Notes under the pieces: generated by a model
Seen by the model: the letters and a program-made list of their open reading frames with translations, nothing else
Database searches by the model: none
Told to the model about the DNA's origin: nothing
Position numbers and translations under genes: made by a program
Part shown: piece by piece, positions 22,010-33,739 of the stretch
Numbering within the stretch: position 1 is the stretch's first letter
Layout of the letters: the number at the start of each line of letters is the position of its first letter
Assembly (NCBI GenBank): GCA_002205965.3
Contig: NADL03000462.1
Location: 567,001 to 631,000, forward strand
Length of the DNA stretch: 64,000 nt
Origin: Kappaphycus alvarezii
Lineage: Eukaryota > Rhodophyta > Florideophyceae > Gigartinales > Solieriaceae
Direction: 5' to 3'

Positions 22010-23107
22010 ATGACCACCAACCCCAACCATCTCCACTCCCCAAACCCAACCCCAACCCCAATCCCAACCCCCAAACTAAACCCCCGCATCCGCCCACCCT
22101 CCTCCACCCACTTCTCCATCCCCTTCGAAGACCTCATCATCCGCCCTTGGCAACCGCGTGACCGCTCCGTCTGCATACAACTCATCGCCCGTATTCTCGC
22201 CGAATATTCCCTCAACTGGGATCCATACTCTGCTGACAGAGATGTCGTCGCTGTCGACTCGGCCTATCGTCACGGTGAATTCTGGGTCGTCGAACACGTC
22301 CACACCGCACTCGTCCTCGGTACCGCCGCGTTTTATCCCGTCCCCCATCGAGGCAAACGTGCTGTCGAGATTCGCAAAATGTATCTCGATCCTTCTGTCA
22401 GGGGGAGGGGACTGGGCAAGTTTCTGTTGGCCGCTTTGGAGCAACGCGCGTTTCAACTCGGTTATCACACCGCCTTTATTGAAACCGCTTCCGTTTTAAA
22501 GCACGCTTGTCGTTTGTATCAAAACGCTGGCTATGTACCTACGGATGGCCTGTACACAGACCGCTGTGATATGGTCTTGGAAAAGTCACTCACCCAGTTG
22601 CAACTCCCGCTTCATGAAGACCATGTGGAGGTTGTTGATATGACTAGGGGGTGGGTCGTTACTTGTGTGACGCGGCAACAGGCCTTGCGTCATAGGCTCT
22701 TGTTTCGGGCTGTCGTTGTTATGGTTGAAAGTCGCGGTCAGATTTATGTGCATAAGAGATCCATGAGCAAGTCTACTTATCCTGGTAGGTTGGTCGCGTT
22801 TGTTACAGGGGCTGTCGATTGGATGGAAGACCCTCTTGATTCCGCAAAGAGAGAGGTCGAGGAGGAGCTTGGCATAACTGGTTTGCATTACCTTCAGCCG
22901 TTTGATCCCTTCCTTTCTAGAGCTACGGATGGACTTGGTCAGAGGATACAATTTTACCCATTTATCGCCCGCGGCGAGTTTGGTGAGGACGACGTTACTC
23001 TCGACCCAGACGAGGTCGAGAGCGGCATGTTGATGTCACGCGCTGATATTATCGCACAAGGAATTGGTGGCTCGCTATGGAAAGAGTTTCGTGAGCATGG
23101 CCTGTGA
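22010..23107 (+). CDS. GNAT acetyltransferase-Nudix hydrolase fusion
   Basis: 365 residues from the ATG at 22010. Residues 40-195 are a GNAT domain: RPWQPRD at the start, then the acetyl-CoA loop in YLDPSVRGRGLGKFLL (R131-G136) and a C-terminal YQNAGYVP. Residues 225-360 are a Nudix domain with a perfect box GX5EX7REUXEEXGU: G267, E273, R281, E282, E285, E286, G288. The Nudix part (HRLLFRAVVVMV..., KRS..K..YPG) resembles the isomerase/YfcD-like subgroup of CoA- or diphosphate-linked Nudix enzymes. The two domains may act on related acyl-CoA or nucleotide substrates; this is inference. Upstream ATGs exist only in the low-complexity leader, so a longer N-terminus or targeting peptide cannot be excluded. 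Confidence 0.88.
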   Translation: MTTNPNHLHSPNPTPTPIPTPKLNPRIRPPSSTHFSIPFEDLIIRPWQPRDRSVCIQLIARILAEYSLNWDPYSADRDVVAVDSAYRHGEFWVVEHVHTALVLGTAAFYPVPHRGKRAVEIRKMYLDPSVRGRGLGKFLLAALEQRAFQLGYHTAFIETASVLKHACRLYQNAGYVPTDGLYTDRCDMVLEKSLTQLQLPLHEDHVEVVDMTRGWVVTCVTRQQALRHRLLFRAVVVMVESRGQIYVHKRSMSKSTYPGRLVAFVTGAVDWMEDPLDSAKREVEEELGITGLHYLQPFDPFLSRATDGLGQRIQFYPFIARGEFGEDDVTLDPDEVESGMLMSRADIIAQGIGGSLWKEFREHGL

Positions 23108-25140
23108 TGCTAATGAAAACAAGGTAATTGGCCATTGCAATGTTGCCTCACCCTGGTATGGCTCCACCATGTTACAATTCGGAATTTGCAGAATCTGAAA
23201 TGCTTGCAAACAATGGAGGGCCGCAAGCCGGTAGGTCAAGGCTGCGTTCAATGGTTGACTGTATGTGTATGTAGTAGAGGTTGACAGCAACAGAGGACTA
23301 GTAGAGCTTTCCGTTTAAAGATGACTAAATACCACGCTCTTTTATTGTTCCACTAGTGGCATCGCGACAAGTCCAGCGAATGAGAGCTTGTCGATTTGGA
23401 CAAAACCATCCAGGCCTGATCCCTGCTGCGAGGTATGTGACGCTCAGCATGCCTCGCAAGGCCTAGAAACGCTGCACTGTCCCTTTATATATTTACACCG
23501 GGGTCTGAGATCGCGCTCGTTTCAAGACGTTACCTTTAGCTTCTCGCGCGCAAAGTGCATATGGGGGCAACATGTAAAGGCCTAGTGTTGAGCGGGCCAT
23601 TGAGGTTTAGAGAGGCTTGGCAGCTATGTATGAAATCTCGCCTTCGAGCAAGAGGTCCGAAGAATATGGAGCCTTTGGTATGTCTCTGCGCCTGTTCTGG
23701 CAACACAAAATAAGGCACAGAAGCCTACAGAAAGTAGACCGGCTGACATCTTTAGCTTGCTCCCGGTTGCGGTTTCAACTAGGTTCAGAGTTGGCCAGTT
23801 AACCGCCTGGAATAGGTCTTTGACAAACCTTGAGTTTCATGCACTTGTCGAATAACAGATCTAGTGTAATCGGGAAAAGCGCTCAATATTCAAACGCAAC
23901 GTACAAGAGAAAAGTGTGTAGGGAATATCGCCTCTTGATGAATGGAGGCAAAGAGTTGGCGTCCACCGCAGCTTACAAATCGCATTCTCACAATGTGCAG
24001 CCAAGTCCCCCATACCCCCAACTTGACGTGACTTTCCATTTGCCGGTACGCACTACATCGCACTTCCATTTTAAGGGACAGAGCGGTTGTCAACTGGCTT
24101 ACTAGGCACTGGATCTTGCTTGCGGTGCCGCGCATCTGAAAAAGTGCTCTGAATGAAAGGTCTCGTTCGGAACTGGCCATGTAGTCACCGACATGCGCAT
24201 CAACGGATTTGCGCTACCGGACCCATGCACATAACCGAAAGGACTATCGGCATCCAAAGGTACTGACGTAAAAGCGGCTGGAAATGTTGTTCAAGATGAG
24301 ATGACTGATGATGACATCCAATATATATGGATCATGATGGTTCAACTTCGCTTCGGGACCCCGGTCCTCGAGGACACTCATTCCTTTGCAGCTTTAGTAA
24401 CCGCGTGAAATTGTACCAATCTTCCGATTTGATTCCACCTACATGGCGGAATTTCCAGATGCTGATCCTCTGTTGGAGCCCGGAACTGTTTAAACTCGGA
24501 AAGAGGAGTCTCCCGGCGATGAAGCGCCCGCAAGCCAATTCTGGCTGGCGACGCCCTAAGGGGGGGACGAGTGCTGCAAATGCAGTGGGCTGTCTGTCAC
24601 ACAAGCAATACGAAACAGTTTCAGGGGGTAGTCCGCGTTGCCTTACCTAGGTTGTTTAGGAATTCATCAATAAAGGGCAGATGGGGGAAGAGAATTCTCT
24701 GGACGATGATGTAGCTGTCAGCCAGACTTAGGCTGGCACTGCGGTGTGCTAAACAGAGGAGAATGCTTCCAATGAGTTCGTCGAACTACACGAAGAACTT
24801 TAACATGTATTGGCCTGAAAAAATGAAGTAGGCAAAGCGCAAGGGGGACCGCTCCAGTATGGTATAACATCTCGGACAGGGTTTTTATGAGCGGATAATG
24901 TCACGGTCTTTGATCGCGATAGTAACAAGCGTTTATCTTCCACCATTTTTCGTGGTGAATCCAAGAGTGTTACGCACCATGGCTAAAAGGGTTGGAAAAC
25001 CGGTATGCTGCCTGCGTTATCAGACATAAGCAACACTCGGAGATCCATGATGCAAGCGGTGTAGTGCCTATTCTATCGATAAATGCACTACCTGTGGCCG
25101 AGAAAAATATTGTCAAGAGGTTTTGTATTTTGAGGATAAT
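23108..25140. other. Gene-poor stretch, probably decayed mobile DNA
   Basis: No intact gene. It precedes a recognisable reverse-transcriptase fragment and is likely the downstream part of the same decayed element, but no motif can be named. Confidence 0.35.
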
Positions 25141-25500
25141 AGGGAGCAGCACCAGGTCGAAGAGGAGCCCTCCGAGGTTGTCTCCCTGTTGTGTCCCGCA
25201 GGCGCTTCTTATGATGCGACGGCCAATCCACAGGAATGCGGGCTTGTTTGCGCAGCATTATTAGACACAAGACTGTAACTCTGAGAGTAGCTGTCTCACC
25301 GCTTTCAGAAAAGCGGGTCTGCCACACATAGTAAAAGGGTTCTTGAGATCGACTGTCCAAAGCCCATACGCCGGATCACTGCCGTACTCCTGAAAGAATC
25401 TTCGGATTCCGTGCACAACTGCGTCGCTACCCGACTTGGTGGCGATACCCGCTCGACGGGGCTGGAGGTAGTCTGCCACCTTCTGGGATTTCTTATCGAA
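25141..25500 (-). pseudogene. Reverse-transcriptase fragment, same family as 14.3-17.4 kb
   Basis: On the minus strand: DYLQPRRAGIATKSGSDAVV, then TVDLKNPF (motif A, D-x-K-N-x-F) at 25261-25479, and in another frame GTQQGDNLGGLLFDLV (motif B) at about 25145-25195. Blocks and order are as in the relic at 14-17 kb, but the sequence has diverged and no catalytic YxDD is visible. Frames are broken; inactive. Confidence 0.8.
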
Positions 25501-25999
25501 AGATTTCGGTACTTGCCAATCTGCGATTGTGCTTTACCAAAGATCTACGGAGGTGCAACATACGGCCTTCCCGCCAAGCCCGATAAATCACAAAACATTC
25601 CACTTCGAGACTGGTGCGAGTCGGCAGCAAAGTCCTGGAATCATGGTTCATAGGCGAGGTCTGCCAACCCCGCAACGCGCTCGGAAGCTGGTTTTCGGCA
25701 AAGGATCCGCCGTCATGCATACTTGGAGAAACCTGTAACAGCCTCCTTCACCGCACATCCATTTGTAGTCAACCGAACATGCAACGAGATGTGGACAGGG
25801 ATGTTACATCGCGAGATGGCAGTTCCCGTGTTTGACGACACTGCACCGCTGCAGTGCAGTGCGCGGAGTGCCGCAGACCCCTAGACCATTTAGGAGACAT
25901 GCGACAGAGCTATGTAACAAAATTCCTGGATAGATCAACCGGCGCACAGCTGTGGTAAAAGTATTTGCCCGAGAGCTTTTCAGAGCAGCAGGAGTTGGT

Positions 26000-26490
26000 G
26001 TTTAATGCGAAGTGAAGTACCTAATTCCAGGACTGAAAGCGAGACAAGTGGACATTCTGGTCACCTGCGGTCTGGTGCAGCGCACACCTCGCCGCCTCTC
26101 CCGGTGGTGTATGGCGTCACAACAACGTTGCCATTCCAAGAGACCTCTGTGTTCATTGAAGAACGCGAAGCATATGCTGTCGCCAACGCAGCGGAACGAC
26201 GAAAGCATCAAGAGCTTGCCACCAAGGTGGCACCCATTCCTGGAGCAGCTCTGCCTGGACGATCGAGACGAGGTTTAATGTTTGTGTGCCACTAGCTTTC
26301 GACTCGCTGGGTTCACGGTTCGCGACCAAGTCCAAGGTAATTGACGGGCACGCGGCCATTGTCGCGACTCTCAGTGGATGCTCAAAGGGAGGAGTGAATA
26401 CTCAGCTCTATCAACAGCTACGTTTTGCTATTTGGTCCACCTGTGCGGCGTCTATAATTATGTCGTGCACCGCAACATGCAGACTTTAGC
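26000..26490 (+). pseudogene. C-terminal fragment of the same RT-element family
   Basis: Plus-strand blocks typical of the region after the zinc knuckle: EAYAVANAAERRKHQELA, then LAFDSLGSRF and QLRFAIWSTCAASI near the end. An in-frame stop at 26293 interrupts it. The opposite orientation to the RT fragment 500 bp away means this is a second copy or a rearranged piece. Confidence 0.65.
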
Positions 26491-27558
26491 CATCCCAATC
26501 CAATCTAAAATTTTCAATGAAGCTGCAGGCCGCACTTACGCAGATAATTGAAAAACACACGTTGAGTCCAGTTGTGAAAACTTCCCCGGGTTGACTCTGG
26601 AACGGGTCGAACTACATTGTTCAATGTCAAATCGAGGAAGAAAGATGCACTGACTGAAAATGGAGTTGGTGGTGCCAGGAAGTTTCGTTATGAGTTACAG
26701 GAATTTGTTAATGGGGTGGTATCATCGGTTTACTTTTAAATACTCGTGAAACGCGTCATTCCCACGCTCGTCATGTTGCAAAACTTCAACGTCGAGGTTA
26801 AGCTGAACTCGGAGGAAAACCTGTTAATTGATGGTAAGAAAATGCAGTGGAAATTTAGAGGGTTTATTGGCGTATCAACAAAGCATTGTTCAGAACAGGC
26901 AAGAGAATTCAGACCGAACGACTACTTGATGAATTGGAGAGAGATCTGTTCTGGTAATGTGGCATGTTTGCCGAGTTCTGGGTACGGCAAACTTGCGGGG
27001 CTTTAACGTCTAGATGGAGGACAACCAAATAAGGATAGGAAGATGTCGAGATTGAAAAGAGCGTTAGTCGCGTGGAGCTCTTTGGATAAGCAGAGTGAGA
27101 GATGTTGCCGAGGACGAGGAAGGGCTACAGCGAAACAAATTGATTGGCGGTGGCAATGTTGCTTCACGCTTGGCATGAGGCAATCATGTTACTCAAACTT
27201 GAGGAATCTGTTTCGCAATGGTGCCCTATCCAGCCGTCACCAGGTGACGGGCTCTTGGATATGGGCAAAGACCTGTCAACTAGTAATCACTGTGTAATCA
27301 CTGTGTAAACACTAGTAAAGCAGCTTCGTGGCCTCGTGGTGAATAGAAGCAGTGCTTAGCAAAACTATTAGGGGCTCTTTACAAGAACATTCGCCTGTAG
27401 AGCAGCGCCCACGCCCGTCCCTAACCAAGTCCCTGTACCAGCAACCAGTAAACGCCTTGCGAGGCCGCAGGCAACGGGACAAAAGTGCTGCAGCCATACT
27501 CACACTGTCCTGCGATTCCGATCCACGCCCTAACTGCTCGAGTGGTCCCACAGGTGTT
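26491..27558. other. No gene recognised
   Basis: Includes the 3' end of the phycobilisome linker gene. Nothing else supported. A weak similarity between about 27130-27200 and 23122-23190 is noted, too short to define a repeat. Confidence 0.3.
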
Positions 27559-28623
27559 CTAACCAACGAGAGCGAGCTCTGCAAGCCTTGCCTCCAGCGC
27601 CGCAATCTGTGCACGTGCTTCATCGGCCTCCTTTTGCGCATAACTGACGATCATTTCTTCCTCATAGCGCTGAGAGGCGTATTCTTTGGCCTCTTTGTCG
27701 GTGAGGTACATGTAATTGCCCATGCTGATTTCCACGCGTTTTCTCGGGGCCGAGTTCTCGTTGACAGGCTTCTCCATGGCAGCTGCAAATTTAGACTTTT
27801 CAAAGCCCAGGTCCAAGTCTGGACGGCCGGGGATTGCCTTTGCGACAGTTACAAATGTGGATTTGCTGTTCATGGCAATGCAGGGAGCGAGCTTGGATGG
27901 AACTCCGGCGCCGTCCAGGGACAAGACATGGTTGGGATTGCTAAGGCCCAAGGCCTTTGCGCGGTTTGTCAAGCTCTTGTCGGAGGTGCCTGGGGAGGAG
28001 TACATGGTGCACATACGATTAAACTCCTCAATGGTTCTATAGGTACCTTTGAACCTGATGTATGGAACAAAATCAGCGCCAAATGCTTCCTCGTACTCCT
28101 CCGAATCGATATATGAATTGATATCTGCTGCATATCCGTCAGTTGCTATTCTCTGGACATGGACCGACACTTCCTGTTGCGAAATGGGTGCGCGACCGAG
28201 CAAATGCTTAAAGTTGAGTTCGACAGCACGATACGGGGCGCAACATTCAAAAAAGCGACGGCGATAAGTTTGCGAAAGGGCGCAACCGCGGACAAACTCC
28301 TTGAGGGAAATACGGCCCGCACGATACATGGATTCGTAGACGTATGCTTCCTCGCGCTCCGATTCCATGACATAAGCATTACCGAAAACCTGCTTCCAGA
28401 CCATGTTGCACATGATATCCTTGTCTTCTATTCCGGAGACATTGGGACTGGGTGTGTAGACGAGTGTTTGGAGAGTTATGCCTGGGTCGACGGACATGCG
28501 GAAAGCAGAGGGACTTTTGGAGGTTGAGAGGATGTGTGGGGTGGGGCCGCAAATGGAGAGGTGCTTGGAAGAGAGGGCGGGGCGGCCAGCGGCAAGGCCG
28601 AGGCGCGGGACGAATGCGTACAT
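27559..28623 (-). CDS. Phycobilisome linker polypeptide, nuclear-encoded
   Basis: 354 residues from the first ATG at 28623 (MYAFVPRLGL). Residues 1-42 are hydroxylated and basic with an aromatic near the start, as in red-algal plastid transit peptides; cleavage probably lies before MSVDPG. Residues about 60-195 are a PBS-linker domain (Pfam00427 type): RAGRISLKEFVRGCALS, YRRRFFECCAPYRAVELNFK, LLGRAP, INSYIDSEEYEEAFG, VPYIRF. Residues about 310-354 form a charged helix with a heptad pattern (EARAQIAALEARLAELAL), likely a coiled coil and not part of the classical domain. It should join phycobiliprotein discs in the rods or attach rods in the plastid phycobilisome; the exact rod type is not decided. 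Strong lineage marker. Confidence 0.93.
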   Translation of the reverse strand: MYAFVPRLGLAAGRPALSSKHLSICGPTPHILSTSKSPSAFRMSVDPGITLQTLVYTPSPNVSGIEDKDIMCNMVWKQVFGNAYVMESEREEAYVYESMYRAGRISLKEFVRGCALSQTYRRRFFECCAPYRAVELNFKHLLGRAPISQQEVSVHVQRIATDGYAADINSYIDSEEYEEAFGADFVPYIRFKGTYRTIEEFNRMCTMYSSPGTSDKSLTNRAKALGLSNPNHVLSLDGAGVPSKLAPCIAMNSKSTFVTVAKAIPGRPDLDLGFEKSKFAAAMEKPVNENSAPRKRVEISMGNYMYLTDKEAKEYASQRYEEEMIVSYAQKEADEARAQIAALEARLAELALVG

Positions 28624-29172
28624 TTGCAAATTGGGGATGAGGTACAAAGGGAACGGCGATAGCAAGGAGAAGAAGAATAGTCTTCCGATATCAAACGAGG
28701 TATTTGAATGATTCGATGAGGGTCGCGCACCAGTCTGGCTGGAGTGCAAGTTTATGACGTGCCGAAGAATCCCCGCTTGTCGCTGCGATACCGTAAGTAT
28801 GGTAAAGGATACTTACTACAACCGACAAGCCGAGATGTTCCGAGATCTCGTGTGCACAGAGGTGTCGTGCAGTAACTTTATGAATGAATATCTTTTACCG
28901 AGTAGGGTTCTTCTCAGAACAATCTACCAATTATCGAGTAACAATTGTCCCAATTATTTTGCACTCAATATACTTGCCAGCAATGACACTTGTAGTCTTT
29001 TGCCAAACACACTGACTGTGGAGCAGCCCGATCACTCGCACCTTACCCGCTCACCGCCAACTCCTCATCCACCCTGCAAACCAAATGCCACAATACAACT
29101 TCTCCGCTTCCCTCACCCTCTCCACCTACTTTATCCTCTTCTGTCGCGTCGACCACCAAGCACGATATCACC
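28624..29172. promoter_or_regulatory. Divergent promoter region of linker and YJU2
   Basis: 550 bp separate the divergent start codons. The last 130 bp before the YJU2 ATG are C/T-rich. No gene and no other clear motif seen. Confidence 0.4.
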
Positions 29173-30042
29173 ATGGGAGAACGCAAAGTGCAAGCAAAGT
29201 ACTACCCACCTGACTTTGACCCCACCAAACTACCTCGCATCCAAAAGAAGCGCCCCAACGATGACGCCGTTCGATTCATGCTTCCCATGTCAGTGCGCTG
29301 CGAAACATGCGGCGAATTCATGGGCACCGGCCTTAAATTCAATGCACGCAAGTCAGACACAAATGAAAACTATCTAGGTATCCGAATATTTCGCTTCTCC
29401 ATGAAATGCAAAGCCTGTCCTGCCACTTTTGTCATTCGCACAGATCCGAAAAATAGCGATTACACATGTGAATCCGGCGTCAGACGAAATTATCAACCAT
29501 GGAGGGAAGCAAAGGCAGCCGACGAGGAAGGCAAGGAGGAAAGAAAGCGACAAGATGAGGACGCTATGCAAAAGCTGGAAAATAAAACAAGGGATGCAAA
29601 GCAGGAAATGGACGACTTGGATGCCCTGCATGAATTGAAAACCTTGAAAGCAAACCTCGCCACCGTGTCGGTCGATCACCTTTTGAAAACCACCAAGGAA
29701 CGGGATCGTCAACAACACCTACAAGAGGAACGTCTCTTGCTTCAGCAGGCCCGTCATGCCTTTGAGCAAAAGCAAATTCAAAACACCCGTCCCGCCCTTG
29801 TGTTGCCGGAGCGCCCCCGATATCGCACCTTGCCGCGCAAGTCACCGCAAACCGCGAGTGTTAGGGGCCTCCCGCCGGGACTTAAGCTTGTTAAGAAGAT
29901 TAAGAAGACGCACCCACCTGTCGCGAATTCAGAGCCCACGAAAACTAACTTGGAAACTATACAATCAACACATGTGCCTCAGGATAATTTATTGACATCC
30001 ATATCTGCGTATGCCGGATCGAGCAGTAGTGACGAGGAATAG
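29173..30042 (+). CDS. YJU2: Splicing factor YJU2 (CWC16/CCDC94 family)
   Basis: 289 residues from an ATG. The N-terminus matches the family closely: MGERKVQAKYYPPDFDPTKL, then a four-Cys zinc site made of CETC (C43, C46) and CKAC (C79, C82), with IRIFRFSMKCKACPATF between and TDPKNSDYTCESG after. Residues 105-220 are a long charged helix. The C-terminus is basic with an acidic Ser-rich end. YJU2 joins the spliceosome around the first catalytic step and stabilises branching; it acts in the nucleus. Its presence fits the intron-containing gene nearby. It converges on beta-tubulin. Confidence 0.95.
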   Translation: MGERKVQAKYYPPDFDPTKLPRIQKKRPNDDAVRFMLPMSVRCETCGEFMGTGLKFNARKSDTNENYLGIRIFRFSMKCKACPATFVIRTDPKNSDYTCESGVRRNYQPWREAKAADEEGKEERKRQDEDAMQKLENKTRDAKQEMDDLDALHELKTLKANLATVSVDHLLKTTKERDRQQHLQEERLLLQQARHAFEQKQIQNTRPALVLPERPRYRTLPRKSPQTASVRGLPPGLKLVKKIKKTHPPVANSEPTKTNLETIQSTHVPQDNLLTSISAYAGSSSSDEE

Positions 30043-30373
30043 TGCTCCTCTTGGCCGTTACGAAGGTTATTGGTGAACAGTTGCGTTGTGAGGCCAAGCA
30101 GCAGGCGCTACCAAAGCGCTTTTCATGGTATCATATTGCTTGACTTTGCCAATTACGTCTTTGCTTTCAGAGAAAGGCAAACAGCTTAGTTGAGAACAAC
30201 TCATTTGTAAAAGAGACGCAGAATCCCTTTACTGAATATGCAACATGATTGTAACAACTGCGCTGACTCTCAAGGTCCTTGCTTACTGCACAAATACGTA
30301 CGTAGGTTGTACAACACTACTACGACAGCGAAACCCCCAATGTTCTAGTAGAGTATCCAAAACGAATCCTTGT
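30043..30373. other. Spacer between convergent YJU2 and beta-tubulin
   Basis: 331 bp holding both 3' ends; no gene seen. Confidence 0.6.
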
Positions 30374-31729
30374 TTACTCCTCTTGCTCAACTTCCTCGCC
30401 CGCATAATCCGCATCCTCCTCATAGTCAGCATCGGTTGCCGTTGCCTCTTGGTATTGGGTGTATTCATTGATCAAGTCTTGCACATTGGACTCGGCCTCT
30501 GAAAATTCCAGTTCATCCATACCCTCGCCCACGTACCAATGTACAAACGCCTTGCGCTTGAACATGGCGGAGAATTGCACCCCGACGCGCTTGAAGAGGT
30601 CCTGAATGGTCGTGGAGTTCCCAATGAAAGTGGCGGCAACCTTTTGACCCGGCGGCGGGACATCGCAAACACTGGTCTTGGCATTATTCGGGATCCATTC
30701 GACAAACTGACTTGAGTTCTTGTCCTGAATTTTCCTCATCTCATCCTCAACTTCCTTGGTTGATACCTTTCCACGGAAGTAGGCCGCAGCAGTGAGATAA
30801 CGGCCATTACGAGGGTCACAATCAGCCATCATGTTGCTGGCCTCGAATAGCTGGGTCGTCAACTCTGGGACACTCAACGATTTATACTTTTCGGAACCAT
30901 GGCCAGAAAGCGGGGCATATCCAACAACAAAGAAGTGAAGACGCGGGAAAGGGATGAGGTTGACGGCAAGTTTGCGAAGATCGGCATTAAGCTGACCAGG
31001 GAAACGCAGAGAACACGTAACACCAGACATGACACCGGAAACCAACCTGTTCAAGTCAGAGTAGCTCGGCTTTTCCTTCTTGAGGGTATTGTTGCAAATG
31101 TTGTACAATGCCTCGTTGTCGATTGAGAAGACGGCGTCTGCGTTTTCTATGAGCTGATGAACGGAAAGGGTGCAGTTGTACGGCTCGACAACGGTATCAG
31201 ACACCTTTGGGGACGGCATGACAGAGTAGGTGCACAACATACGGTCCGGAAACTCCTCACGAATCTTGGACACAAGCAAAGTACCCATTCCGGAACCAGT
31301 ACCGCCACCAAGGGAATGAGAGACCTGGAATCCTTGGAGGACGTCACAACTCTCGGCCTCCTTGTAGACGACATCTAGGACCTTCTCGATCAACTCGGCG
31401 CCCTCTGTGTAATGACCTTTTGCCCAGTTGTTTCCTGCACCTGAATGACCAAAGACAAAGTTGTCCGGTCTGAACATGGGCCCTAGTTTGCTAGCACTGA
31501 TGTTGTTGACGACACCAGGCTCGAGATCAAGAAGGACGGCACGTGGAACATAGCGACCTTCAGAGCCTTCGGAATAGTAGACGCCAACACGTTCGAGTTG
31601 GGTATCATCAGAGCCGATGTAGCTGCCTGAATAATCGATTCCGTGCTCGGCGGAGATGGTTTCCCAGAATGCAGTACCCATTTGGTTGCCACATTGGCCT
31701 GCTTGAAGACTGATAATGCCGCGTGACAT
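30374..31729 (-). CDS. Beta-tubulin
   Basis: 451 residues from the ATG at 31729. Tubulin signatures: GQCGNQMG near the start, [20 protein letters not shown] around the beta-specific loop, the GTP-binding [13 protein letters not shown]-loop, [11 protein letters not shown], and an acidic, Tyr-containing tail ending EEVEQEE. It polymerises with alpha-tubulin into microtubules. Odd points: it starts [12 protein letters not shown], so the MREI tetrapeptide that normally mediates beta-tubulin mRNA autoregulation is replaced, and there are many other substitutions, as expected of red algae with reduced microtubule systems. The open frame reaches 32038, but the extra 103 codons are low-complexity leader without tubulin similarity. 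Confidence 0.96.
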   Translation of the reverse strand: MSRGIISLQAGQCGNQMGTAFWETISAEHGIDYSGSYIGSDDTQLERVGVYYSEGSEGRYVPRAVLLDLEPGVVNNISASKLGPMFRPDNFVFGHSGAGNNWAKGHYTEGAELIEKVLDVVYKEAESCDVLQGFQVSHSLGGGTGSGMGTLLVSKIREEFPDRMLCTYSVMPSPKVSDTVVEPYNCTLSVHQLIENADAVFSIDNEALYNICNNTLKKEKPSYSDLNRLVSGVMSGVTCSLRFPGQLNADLRKLAVNLIPFPRLHFFVVGYAPLSGHGSEKYKSLSVPELTTQLFEASNMMADCDPRNGRYLTAAAYFRGKVSTKEVEDEMRKIQDKNSSQFVEWIPNNAKTSVCDVPPPGQKVAATFIGNSTTIQDLFKRVGVQFSAMFKRKAFVHWYVGEGMDELEFSEAESNVQDLINEYTQYQEATATDADYEEDADYAGEEVEQEE

Positions 31730-33739
31730 TGTTGATGGATGGAGAAGTGAACAGTGCTGAATTAAAGGTGAAGAAGTTGTTGAAGGAAAGAGAGCTTGGA
31801 CAAGAAATGAGTTGTTCTGATGGGGTAGGGGAGGGTGATTGAAGAGTAGATCGAAGAAAAGAAGTTGTACGGTGCAAAGACAAATTCCAAGCGCGGGGGG
31901 GGGGCGGGTGTTGATACAGGCAAACGGAGTAGCGGTTAGGAATAGATGTTGAATAAATCGAAACAATAAGTGGAGCTCCAGGAAGGGGTGAACGCTTATA
32001 CAGCCGGGAAAATCATAAAAAAAAGAAAGGAAAGTCATTGTGGAGGACGGAAAAAGGCGGGTAATAAAAAAGGCCGAGTGTTTGGCTTGAAAGCTGTTTC
32101 ACTGGAAGTTATTCAATTTTGAAATCAAATTTGTAAATGGTGAAAGCCATGTGATTTGCTGCTCATTCCCGCGCTTTTCGTATGGTAGAGACCCTTTTGG
32201 GACAATGTTTGTTCTGGGGAGTGGGGGGCGCGGTCATTTGGGGAGAAAAATTAGCGTAATTAAGTTTTTTTCAAACGGTTGACAGGTTGCTGTACTGTGT
32301 ACAAATTTTTGAAAAAACAAAATATTTGGAATCGACATGGAAGGACATTGCCCTTTTGATCCTTTTCTAACCAATCAGCCTACGTTTTGCTCCCAGTGTT
32401 ACTGTTTATGTTGACATAAACGCATCAACAATCGCTGGTCATCCTCGCACGACAAATATTGTGCAGCTGAATGCTCAGGCTGTTTCGATTTCGTGCGCAA
32501 GCTGGCGCTAAAGGAATCCAACAAAACGGCGGCCATTGGCAACCGATGCACTACACTTTGCTAATTCCCGCAAATTTGAACGGTTGATAACCTAAACTCA
32601 GATGCATCAGCTCCCTTCTGTAAATAAGCCGTGTCCGCGGTTTCCTACAGCTCATAAGCCAACGGTAGTCGGCAACGACGGCAACGACGGTGCGGCCAAA
32701 CTGTCCGGCTCAGGCAAGCAAAAGACCCCAGTCATAAGCGTCTATGCAGCTTCAAAGTGCACGTCAGGTAGCGATGAGCAGTCCAAACTCGGGCGAGGGC
32801 AGCATCTGTGACACAGGAAATGCCTGGAAGAAGGCGTCAACCATGCACGAGCCCTGTCCACTCATACAAACTACAACGCAGCCTTGCATCCCATACTTGA
32901 AGGTGGCGCCGTTCAGTTACTGACGCAATGCAGGCTGGAGGTTGTCTAAGCGTAGCACGGCGTGTGTCGATTATTACGGGTCGCGGAGAAACGGGCGGTG
33001 CATGACATGAACATGTCTGTGCGTACGGATGATATATATGTGGGTATATGCGCGAGGGGCGCGAACACAGTGGAACAAATGGAGGGTGCGTCCGAGTGCC
33101 TCTGTTTTGGTATAACGGTCGTCGTGAAGTGTAGTTCCCGTTGCAAAGCATCCAGGGGTTCAAGGATATCACCAGTGCTTGGAAAGTCAAGAATCGAGCC
33201 CGCGGAAGTGAGACGGGCCATCACATGCGTGTTCTGCGGGTGTTTTAGGTGCAGATCAATGGCTTATTCGTGGCGCCTGATCAACTGGGGTGCACTGCGA
33301 AGGCTACCGGAACCTCAACCGTCCCAGGCAGTGTACTGCCATTACCCGTGGCGTACGAGGGAAGAATTGAGGAACGCTTGGTTGACACCAGCGACACAAG
33401 GTTACGAGTTCACTGGCGGAAACTTCATTGTGTCCGTTTCTGGAATCACATCCTGCATATTTCTGACTAGTCAACAAGCTCGCTCGTGTTGACAAAGTAC
33501 TACCCTCGCTGTGTCGAGCTTTGAGTCCTGCGCCTGCAAGGAAGGTGTTTCGGGGAGCTTGTGCTCTGAATTTTCTCCAAACTCTCCACTTTTGGTCGTA
33601 CGACGGTATCCACCGAAACCCGTAAACCATATCGTAGATACTAGCTAGCAAGGCAATGATTCTGGAGGATGTTGGAGCTTGCCGCGACTTTGCGCTCAAG
33701 AAACGGCATTGTAAAGATAACACAACAGCGTACGGCCAG
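31730..33739. other. Upstream region of beta-tubulin and gene-poor DNA
   Basis: 31730-32300 should hold the beta-tubulin promoter; a GA-rich plus strand (pyrimidines on the sense strand) precedes the ATG and a short CTGTACTGTGTAC motif lies near 32290. From 32.4 to 33.7 kb no gene is recognised; it borders a retroelement relic and may belong to it. Confidence 0.4.

Noticed and set aside
23122..27200. Possible flanking repeat (23122-23190 versus 27130-27200) around the retroelement-rich block
   Set aside because: Only scattered matches such as CAATGTTGC and CATGTTAC; too weak without alignment statistics.
31730..32038. 103-codon N-terminal extension of beta-tubulin
   Set aside because: No tubulin similarity; the methionine at 31729 begins the conserved protein.
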